DNA from: Limimaricola sp027213785
GTDB taxonomy: Bacteria > Pseudomonadota > Alphaproteobacteria > Rhodobacterales > Rhodobacteraceae
Assembly (NCBI RefSeq): GCF_050847355.1
Contig: NZ_CP193755.1
Location: 3,100,001-3,164,000, forward strand
DNA: 64,000 nucleotides
Direction: 5' to 3'
Both the position numbers and the translations under genes were made by a program. The notes beneath the pieces are model-generated. The model did no database searches, had not been told where the DNA came from, and saw only the letters and a program-made list of their open reading frames with translations. Shown here piece after piece: positions 26,405-32,987 of the stretch (its first letter is position 1; each line of letters starts with the position of its first letter).

Positions 26405-26956
26405 TCAGCGGGGGCTGCGCTTGGCCAGGATCCGCTGCAGGGTGCGGCGATGCATGCCCAGACGCCGCGCCGTCTCGCTGACATTGCGATCGCACAGCTC
26501 GTAGACCCGCTGGATGTGCTCCCAGCGCACCCGGTCGGCGCTCATCGGGTTCTCGGGCGGCGGCGGCAACGCGTCGTCGCGCGCCAGAAGCGCGTTGGTC
26601 ACCTCGGTCGCATCGGCGGGCTTGGACAGGTAGTCGGTCGCGCCGATCTTCACCGCCGCCACCGCCGTGGCGATGGCGCCATAGCCGGTCAGCACCACGA
26701 TCCGCGCCTCCGGGCGGCTTTCGCGCAGCACCTCGACCACGTCGAGCCCGTTGCCGTCCTCGAGCCGCAGATCGACCACCGCATAGGCCGGCGGGGTCTG
26801 CGTGGCGATGCGCCGCCCCTCCTCGACCGTGCCGGCGAGCGTCACCGTGAAGCCGCGCTTTTCCATCGCCTTGCCGAGACGTTTCAGAAAGGCCTCGTCG
26901 TCATCGACCAGCAGCAGGCTCGGGTCCGGGCCGAGATCGATCGCCTCTGCGTTCAT
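26405..26956 (-). CDS. regA: Response regulator RegA/PrrA
   Basis: The 183-residue protein has an N-terminal receiver domain with acidic DDD (18-20), phosphoacceptor Asp62 (VVDLRLEDG), and the Lys in 'YLSKPAD'. A proline linker (PPPPEN) leads to a Fis-type helix-turn-helix ending 'ETARRLGMHRRTLQRILAK', almost invariant among RegA/PrrA/ActR proteins. RegA is phosphorylated by RegB and controls respiration, photosynthesis, carbon and nitrogen fixation genes according to redox state. It is downstream of senC in the same direction. In Rhodobacter hvrA follows regA; here the island region follows instead. Confidence 0.96.
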   Translation of the reverse strand: MNAEAIDLGPDPSLLLVDDDEAFLKRLGKAMEKRGFTVTLAGTVEEGRRIATQTPPAYAVVDLRLEDGNGLDVVEVLRESRPEARIVVLTGYGAIATAVAAVKIGATDYLSKPADATEVTNALLARDDALPPPPENPMSADRVRWEHIQRVYELCDRNVSETARRLGMHRRTLQRILAKRSPR

Positions 26957-27008
26957 GTCCGGGTCTCCTCTTGGACGTTCGGGGAAGCTAGCTTCGGCCC
27001 CTGCCGGG

Positions 27009-27635
27009 TCAATCCACCGCCTCGACGAGGCAGGCGGTGCGGCGCGCCACCTCCTCGGGGCCGTCGTCGCGCTTGAAGAACTCCACCGTGCCCGCCTCCG
27101 GCAGCACCAGATAGGTCATCGTCTGGTGGTTCATCAGGTAATAGTCGGGATCGTCGTCGGCACGGGCGTAATAGGTCGAATAGGCCTTGGCCGCGGCGGC
27201 GATCTGCTCCTCGCTGCCCGACAGCCCGACCATCTCGGGATGCATGTTGGCGGCGTAGTCGCCCATCACCTCGGGCGTATCGCGGGCCGGGTCGACGGTG
27301 ATGAAGACCGGCTGCGCCTCGATGCCGTGATCCTCGGCGAGGATGTCGACGGCGGCGGCGTTGCGGGCATTGTCGATCGGGCAGACATCCGGGCAGGAGG
27401 TATAGCCGAAATAGACGAGGCTCGGCTCGGTGATGACATCGGCGTCCGTGACCTCACGCCCGGCGCCGTCGAGCAGGGTGAACGGCCCGCCGAGCCGGTC
27501 GAAGCCGCCCGCGACATTGCCGGTGCGGCAGGCGGCGAGACGGTCCGAGGGCGCGAGGATCGTGGTGGCGACCAGCGCGCCGCCGACGATGGTGGCGACG
27601 ATGCCTGCGGCGGCGAGGGCGATGGGGCGCTGCAT
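27009..27635 (-). CDS. senC: SCO/SenC/PrrC family copper chaperone-type protein
   Basis: The 208-residue protein has an N-terminal membrane anchor (IALAAAGIVATIVGGALVA) and a periplasmic thioredoxin-like SCO domain. The copper ligands are the Cys pair in 'CPDVCP' and the His in 'LMNHQTMTYLV'. It helps assemble the CuA or CuB centre of cytochrome oxidase and feeds redox information to RegB in Rhodobacter. The ATG at 27635 has AGGAG upstream. It lies between divergent regB and co-directional regA, the classic arrangement. Confidence 0.93.
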   Translation of the reverse strand: MQRPIALAAAGIVATIVGGALVATTILAPSDRLAACRTGNVAGGFDRLGGPFTLLDGAGREVTDADVITEPSLVYFGYTSCPDVCPIDNARNAAAVDILAEDHGIEAQPVFITVDPARDTPEVMGDYAANMHPEMVGLSGSEEQIAAAAKAYSTYYARADDDPDYYLMNHQTMTYLVLPEAGTVEFFKRDDGPEEVARRTACLVEAVD

Positions 27636-27726
27636 GCGAACTCCTGTGGGGCGGGCCGCCGCATTGATGGCGGCGCGGGGGCTGCCTATCAATGGTCCTC
27701 ATTGACGCACAAGCCGGAGCCGCGCC

Positions 27727-29100
27727 TTGCCCCTTCACGATTCAGAGTTGGCGATGCTGCGCGATTTCGGCCGCCGCAACCGGGTCCGGGTCAGGACCCA
27801 GATCCTGCTGCGCTGGATCGCGCTGGCCGGGCAGACCGGCGCGGCGCTGGTCGCGGCGCTGGTCTACGGCCTCGTGTTTCCCACCGGGCTGGTGGCGATC
27901 ACCATCGGCGTCGCCGGCATCGCCAACCTGCTCGCGGCCTTCCTGCTGCCTTCGGCGCGGCGGTTGAGCGAGGGTGAATCCACCGCGATGCTGGTCTTCG
28001 ACATCGTCCAGCTCTCGGTGCTGCTGTGGCTCACCGGCGGCATCTCCAACCCCTTCGCGCTCCTGATGCTGGCCCCGGTCACCATCTCGGCCACGATGCT
28101 GCGGCTGCCCGGCGTGCTGCTGGTGGGCGGGCTGGCACTGGTCTCGGTGACGGTGCTCTGGCTGTGGAGCATGCCGATCCTGTCGCCGCAGATGACGCCG
28201 CTTTCGCCGCCCGAGCTGCTGCGCTTCGGCTTCTGGCTGGCGCTGGCGATCGGCATCACCTTCATCGGGCTCTACGTGCGGCGGGTGACGCTCGAGCGGC
28301 AGGCGATGGGCGACGCGCTGGCCGCGACGCAGCTGGCGCTGGCGCGCGAGCAGAAGCTGACCGATCTGGGCGGCGTGGTCGCGGCGGCCGCGCATGAGCT
28401 GGGCACGCCGCTGGCTACCATCACCCTGACCGCCTCCGAACTGGCCGACGATCTCTCGGACAGCCCCGAACTGGCCGAGGACGCGGCGCTGATCCGGGCC
28501 CAGGCGATCCGCTGTCGCGACATCCTGCGTTCCATGGGGCGGGCCGGCAAGGAGGACACGCATCTGCGGCAGGCACCGCTCGAAGCGGTGGTGCGCGAGG
28601 CCGCCGAGCCGCATCTGGCGCGCGGTCGCGAGGTGGTCTTCGCGGTCGGGGCCGAGCCCGGCGCCGAGGAGGATATCGAGTTCCAGCCGGTGATCCACCG
28701 CCGGCCCGAGATCGTGCACGGGTTGCGCAACCTGATCCAGAACGCCGTCGATTTCTCGGCCGGCCGGGTCGAGATCGACCTCGCCTGGACCGCCGACAGC
28801 GTCATGGTGACGATCGAGGATGACGGCCCCGGCTTTCCGCCGGGGCTGATCGAGCGGATCGGCGACCCGTTCATGCGATCGCGCCGCAGGCCCGGCTACG
28901 AGGGGATGGGGCTGGGGCTGTTCATCGCCAAGACGCTGCTGGAGCGGTCGGGCGCGCGGCTCAGCTTCGCCAATGGCGGCGACCGGCTGCGGGCCAGCGG
29001 CGTTGCGGCGGGCGGTGCCATCGTCATGGTGGCCTGGCCGCGCGCCGCGCTGGAGGCGCAGCCCGGCGCGAACGAGCCCAATCCGCATTTTCTTCCCTGA
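27727..29100 (+). CDS. regB: Redox-sensing histidine kinase RegB/PrrB
   Basis: The 457-residue kinase has six membrane helices with the ubiquinone-binding motif GGISNPF (104-110), then an H-box 'AAAHELGTPLATI' with phospho-accepting His223 and the redox-active Cys263 in 'AIRCRDILRSMG'. The HATPase domain shows 'LRNLIQNAVDFS' and 'DDGPGFPPG'. Start: a TTG at 27727 with GGAG upstream was used; an ATG nine codons later is the alternative. It diverges from senC-regA and phosphorylates RegA when the quinone pool or oxygen falls. Confidence 0.95.
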   Translation: MPLHDSELAMLRDFGRRNRVRVRTQILLRWIALAGQTGAALVAALVYGLVFPTGLVAITIGVAGIANLLAAFLLPSARRLSEGESTAMLVFDIVQLSVLLWLTGGISNPFALLMLAPVTISATMLRLPGVLLVGGLALVSVTVLWLWSMPILSPQMTPLSPPELLRFGFWLALAIGITFIGLYVRRVTLERQAMGDALAATQLALAREQKLTDLGGVVAAAAHELGTPLATITLTASELADDLSDSPELAEDAALIRAQAIRCRDILRSMGRAGKEDTHLRQAPLEAVVREAAEPHLARGREVVFAVGAEPGAEEDIEFQPVIHRRPEIVHGLRNLIQNAVDFSAGRVEIDLAWTADSVMVTIEDDGPGFPPGLIERIGDPFMRSRRRPGYEGMGLGLFIAKTLLERSGARLSFANGGDRLRASGVAAGGAIVMVAWPRAALEAQPGANEPNPHFLP

Positions 29101-29134
29101 ACGTTACGTCGCCATTCAAGGACGCCACGTCGCG

Positions 29135-29152
29135 AACGGCGCGGGCGCCGTT
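29135..29152 (+). terminator. Possible terminator hairpin after regB
   Basis: AACGGCGC-GG-GCGCCGTT forms a GC-rich hairpin 35 bases after the regB stop. There is no T tract, so it is only a weak candidate; its right arm ends at the TTAA motifs of the CtrA site region. Confidence 0.35.
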
Positions 29153-29156
29153 AAGG

Positions 29157-29171
29157 TTAACACCCGGTTAA
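29157..29171. promoter_or_regulatory. CtrA-type binding site upstream of divL
   Basis: TTAACACCCGGTTAA matches the full CtrA consensus TTAA-N7-TTAA exactly, and a third TTAA lies at 29151-29154. It is 46 bp upstream of the divL start in a 117-bp gap. TTAA is rare in this GC-rich sequence, so a chance match is unlikely. Confidence 0.65.
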
Positions 29172-29217
29172 GGGTTGGTTTTCACTCTGGGTCGACACTC
29201 CTTGAGGTTGCGTGTCC

Positions 29218-30822
29218 ATGCCCTTGCCACCCTTGCTCTCGCTCCTGCTCGTCATCTGCGTCTCGACCCTGTCGGCGACGATGATCGTGGTCCTGCTCGG
29301 GCGAATGACGGCCCGGACCAAGGCCGCGCCCCCTCCCGCCCCTCGGAGCGTGTTCCTGTTCGACGGCGATTGCCTGATCGATGCCAGCGCCCCGGCGCGG
29401 CGCCTGCTCGACCGGCTCGACGGGGTCGGCACCGAGCGCGACCTGCTCACCGGGCTTCTGGAACACCGCTTTCCGGGCCTCGGCGCGCGGCTGCGAAACC
29501 TGGAGGGCGACGGCCACAGCCGGCTCGAGGCGCGCGGCGGCATCGGCCGGATCGAGATCGAGCATTGGGACGGGCTGCTGCGGCTGACCCTGTGCCCTGA
29601 CGGGACCTCAGACCTGACCCGCGAGGCGGTCGATGCGATCGCCTTCGCGGCGCTCCAGGACGAGCTGGAGACCCTGCGCTGCATCGGCGAGGACGCGCCG
29701 CAGCTGATCTGGAAGCTCGACCCCGAGGGACGACTGAGCTGGGCCAACCGCGCCTATATGCAGCTCGCCGAGGCGCGGCGGCAGGCGCATGACCCGCCCT
29801 GCCCGGCCGGGGATGTCGACTGGATGCCGGGCGAGCTGTTCGAGGCGCCGGGCTTCGAGCCCGCCGGCCCCGACCGCGAGCGTTGCCGCACCAGCCTGTC
29901 GCTCGGGGAGGCGCGCCGCAGCTGGTTCGAGATCACCCGCATCAGGCGCGGCGCGGAACACGTGCATTTCGCGCTCGACGTGACCGAGGTCGTCGAGGCC
30001 GAGCAGGCCCGACGCAAATTCGTGCAGACCCTGACCAAGACCTTCGCGCAACTCGCCATCGGCCTCGCCATCTTCGACCGCGACCGCAAGCTGGTGATGT
30101 TCAACCCCGCCTTCCACGACCTGACCGGCCTGCCGATCGCCTTCCTGAGCTCGCGCCCGCAGGTGCAATGCGTGCTCGACCGCCTGCGCGACCGCAACAT
30201 GCTCCCCGAGCCCAAGGATTACACCAGCTGGCGCGAACAGGTCGCCGCGCTCGAGGCGCAGGCGGCGCGCGGCACCTATTGCGAGACGTGGTCGCTGCCG
30301 GGCGGCCAGACCTACCGGGTCACCGGGCGGCCGCATCCCGACGGCGCGGTGGCCTTCCTGTTCGAGAATATCAGCGCCGAGATCTCCCTGACCCGGCATT
30401 TCCGGGCCGGGCTCGATACCGCGCGGGCGGTGCTCGACACGCTGCCCGAGGCGATCGCGGTGTTCTCGGCCGGCGGCACGCGGCTGCTGCATAACGGGGG
30501 CTACGCGGCGCTGTGGGACCTGCCCGAGGGCGGTCTCGCCGAGATCGGGCTGACCGAGGAGATCGCCCGCTGGCAGGCGCTGGTCGCGCCCTCTCCGGTG
30601 CTGGGCGAGCTGCGCGATTTCGCCACCGCCTTCGGCGAGCGCGCCGAATGGTGCGACCGGCTTAGGCTCAATGACGGGCGCGGCCTGGGCTGCCGCTTCA
30701 CGCCGCTGCCCGGCGGCGCGACGCTGGCGAGCTTCTGGCCCGACGCGCCCGAGGCGCCCTGCATCGCCGCCCGGGCCAATGGCGGCGCGGAGTCCGCGCT
30801 GGTCCGCGCACGCGGCGGCTGA
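29218..30822 (+). CDS. divL: PAS-domain protein, DivL-like, without kinase domain
   Basis: The 534-residue protein has one N-terminal membrane helix (LLSLLLVICVSTLSATMIVVLL) and three PAS-like segments: about 155-260 ('APQLIWKLDPEGRLSWANRA'), 270-390 ('GLAIFDRDRKLVMFNPAFHD') and 410-510 ('LDTLPEAIAVFSAGG'). No H-box or HATPase domain follows. In Rhodobacter capsulatus a PAS protein called DivL lacking the kinase part acts in the CckA-ChpT-CtrA relay and controls gene transfer agent output; as I recall, its gene is near regB there too. A CtrA site upstream supports the identification. The ATG at 29218 was preferred to a GTG two codons before. Confidence 0.75.
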   Translation: MPLPPLLSLLLVICVSTLSATMIVVLLGRMTARTKAAPPPAPRSVFLFDGDCLIDASAPARRLLDRLDGVGTERDLLTGLLEHRFPGLGARLRNLEGDGHSRLEARGGIGRIEIEHWDGLLRLTLCPDGTSDLTREAVDAIAFAALQDELETLRCIGEDAPQLIWKLDPEGRLSWANRAYMQLAEARRQAHDPPCPAGDVDWMPGELFEAPGFEPAGPDRERCRTSLSLGEARRSWFEITRIRRGAEHVHFALDVTEVVEAEQARRKFVQTLTKTFAQLAIGLAIFDRDRKLVMFNPAFHDLTGLPIAFLSSRPQVQCVLDRLRDRNMLPEPKDYTSWREQVAALEAQAARGTYCETWSLPGGQTYRVTGRPHPDGAVAFLFENISAEISLTRHFRAGLDTARAVLDTLPEAIAVFSAGGTRLLHNGGYAALWDLPEGGLAEIGLTEEIARWQALVAPSPVLGELRDFATAFGERAEWCDRLRLNDGRGLGCRFTPLPGGATLASFWPDAPEAPCIAARANGGAESALVRARGG

Positions 30823-30869
30823 GCGGCGTTTCGGCTTGCAGCACACGGCCCAGCGCCTAGGTTGCGGCC

Positions 30870-31337
30870 ATGACCCTGTTGGCCGGACCGATCCCCCTTT
30901 CCGACGAATCGCACAGCCTCGCGCTGGCCCGTCGGCTCGCGCCGCATCTGCGCGCGGGCGACACGCTGCTGCTCTCGGGTCAGATCGGCGCGGGCAAGAG
31001 CTTTTTCGCCCGCGCGCTGATCCGCGCCCGCATCGGCAATCCCGACGAGGAGGTGCCCTCGCCCACCTTCACGCTGGTGCAGAGCTACGAGGCGCCCGGC
31101 GGCGAGATCTGGCATTGCGACCTCTATCGGCTCTCCGACCCGTTCGAGCTGGTCGAACTCGGGCTCGAAGAGGCGATGGGCCGCGCGATCTGCCTGATCG
31201 AATGGCCCGACCGGATGGGCGAAATGGCCCCGCCCGAGGCGCTGTCGCTCGACTTCGAGGCGCGCGCAGAGGGTCATCGGCTGAGCATTCGCGGTCCCGA
31301 GAGCTGGCGCGCGCGGCTGGAGCCGGTCCTTGGCTGA
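30870..31337 (+). CDS. tsaE: tRNA threonylcarbamoyladenosine biosynthesis ATPase TsaE
   Basis: The 155-residue protein has the P-loop GQIGAGKS (37-44), then 'PSPTFTLVQSY' and 'HCDLYRL', and 'IEWPDRMGE', all diagnostic of TsaE. It works with TsaD and TsaB to make t6A in tRNA. It opens a tightly packed string tsaE-amgK-murU-addB-addA, overlapping amgK by 8 bp. Confidence 0.95.
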   Translation: MTLLAGPIPLSDESHSLALARRLAPHLRAGDTLLLSGQIGAGKSFFARALIRARIGNPDEEVPSPTFTLVQSYEAPGGEIWHCDLYRLSDPFELVELGLEEAMGRAICLIEWPDRMGEMAPPEALSLDFEARAEGHRLSIRGPESWRARLEPVLG

Positions 31338-32289
31338 AATCGACGCCTTCCTCGCCCGTCATGGCCTTGGCGGCCATGCCCGTACCCCGCTTGCGGGCGA
31401 CGCCTCGTCGCGGCGCTACGAGCGGCTGCAGGACCCTATGGGCGAGAGCCTGATCCTGATGATCTGCCCGGCCGACACGCTGCCCGCGCTCGATGCCTTC
31501 CTCGCCATCGCGCGGCACCTGACCGGCCTCGGCCTTTGCGCGCCGCGCATCCACGCGCTCGACCGCGCGGCGGGGCTCGCGGTGCTCGAGGATCTCGGTC
31601 CGACCCAGGTGGCGCAGTGGGCCGAGGCGCATCCCGGCGACACGGCCCCCTACGAAACCGCGATCGACGTGCTGGCACGGCTGCAATCGGCGCCGCCGCC
31701 CGAGGGGCTCGCGGCGCTGACGCCCGGGATCGGGGCCGAGATGATCGCGCCCTTGGGCGAATGGTACGCGCCCGGGCTCGACCTCGCGCCGCTGCGCGCG
31801 ACGCTGCAAGGCGCGCTGGAGCGGCACGCGCCGACGGCTTCGGTTCTGGCGCTCAGGGACTACCACGCCGAGAACCTGATCTGGCGCCCCGAACGTCCCG
31901 GCGCCGACCGGATCGGCCTGCTCGATTTTCAGGACGCGCTGCTGGCGCCGCCCGAATACGATCTGGTGTCGTTGCTGCGCGACGCGCGGCGCGACGTCTC
32001 GGACCGGCTCCGCGCCGCGATGATCGCCCGTTTCGCCGAGGCCACCGGCCGCGCGCCGGAGGCGGTCGAGGCTGCCTGCGCCGTGCTCGGACTGCAGCGC
32101 AACCTGCGCATCCTCGGCATCTTTGCCCGCCTCGCCAAGCGCGACGGCAAGACCCGCTACCTCGCGCTGATGCCCCGCGTCTGGGGCCAGATCCGCGCCG
32201 ATCTCGCGCATCCGGCGCTGGCCGAGCTTCGGCCCCACGCCGCCGCCATTCCCGCTCCCCAGCATGCTCCCGAGGAGACCGCTTCATGA
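31330..32289 (+). CDS. amgK: Amino-sugar kinase, AmgK type (phosphotransferase fold)
   Basis: The 319-residue protein kinase-like phosphotransferase has 'LAGDASSRRYERL' near the start, catalytic loop 'LRDYHAENLIW' and metal loop 'GLLDFQDAL'. With MurU, AmgK recycles N-acetylmuramic acid (and GlcNAc) from the cell wall by C1 phosphorylation. The start is a TTG at 31330 inside the tsaE 3' end. The following gene is the matching nucleotidyltransferase, which supports the specific call. Confidence 0.85.
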   Translation: MAEIDAFLARHGLGGHARTPLAGDASSRRYERLQDPMGESLILMICPADTLPALDAFLAIARHLTGLGLCAPRIHALDRAAGLAVLEDLGPTQVAQWAEAHPGDTAPYETAIDVLARLQSAPPPEGLAALTPGIGAEMIAPLGEWYAPGLDLAPLRATLQGALERHAPTASVLALRDYHAENLIWRPERPGADRIGLLDFQDALLAPPEYDLVSLLRDARRDVSDRLRAAMIARFAEATGRAPEAVEAACAVLGLQRNLRILGIFARLAKRDGKTRYLALMPRVWGQIRADLAHPALAELRPHAAAIPAPQHAPEETAS

Positions 32290-32987
32290 CGACCCAAGGG
32301 ACGCCCAGCGCCATCATGATCTTCGCCGCCGGGCTCGGCCGCCGCATGGGGCCGCTCACGGCCCACCGGCCCAAGCCGATGGTCGAGGTCGGGGGGCGGC
32401 CGCTGATCGACCACGCGCTCGATCTGACCGCGCCGCTGATGCCGCTCAGGCGCGTCGTCAACCTGCATCACCGGGGCGAGGTGCTGCGCGAGCATCTTCA
32501 GGGCCGCGACGTGATCCTGTCGGACGAGACCGACAAGCTGCTGGAAACCGGGGGCGGCCTGAGAAAGGCGCGGCCGCTGCTCGGGCCGGGGCCGGTCTAC
32601 ACGCTCAATTCCGACGCGATCTGGTCCGGGCCGAACCCGCTCACCGCGCTGAGGCGCGCATGGGACCCGTCGCGCATGGAAGCGCTGTTGCTGCTGCTCC
32701 CGCGCGAGAACGCGCTGGGCCATACCGGGCAGGGCGATTTCCTCGTCGATGCCGATGGGCGGCTGTCGCGCGGGCCGGGCCATGTCTATTCGGGGGCGCA
32801 GATCATCGTGCCGGACGGGCTCGACGCGATACCCGAAGACGCCTTCTCGCTGAACCTTCTGTGGAACGAGATCGCGGCGCGGGGCAGGCTCTTCGGCGTG
32901 GTGCATGACGGGCGCTGGTGCGATGTCGGCCGCCCCGACTGCATCCCCCTGGCCGAAGAGATGCTGCAAGGTACACATGCCGTCTGA
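32286..32987 (+). CDS. murU: N-acetylmuramate-1-phosphate uridylyltransferase, MurU type
   Basis: The 233-residue nucleotidyltransferase has the sugar-nucleotide motif 'AAGLGRRMGPLTAHRPKPM' from residue 14, then 'LETGGGLRKA' and 'VYTLNSDAIW'. MurU converts MurNAc-1-phosphate to UDP-MurNAc, bypassing de novo synthesis (and giving intrinsic fosfomycin tolerance in bacteria that have it). ATGA overlap with amgK and 11-bp overlap with addB. Other nucleotidyltransferases of this fold exist, but the pairing with amgK is convincing. Confidence 0.85.
   Translation: MTTQGTPSAIMIFAAGLGRRMGPLTAHRPKPMVEVGGRPLIDHALDLTAPLMPLRRVVNLHHRGEVLREHLQGRDVILSDETDKLLETGGGLRKARPLLGPGPVYTLNSDAIWSGPNPLTALRRAWDPSRMEALLLLLPRENALGHTGQGDFLVDADGRLSRGPGHVYSGAQIIVPDGLDAIPEDAFSLNLLWNEIAARGRLFGVVHDGRWCDVGRPDCIPLAEEMLQGTHAV

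Noticed and set aside
26113..26484. Minus-strand frame overlapping the regA end and the gene-poor stretch
   Set aside because: It overlaps regA in another frame, has no domain match and mixed composition; treated as chance.
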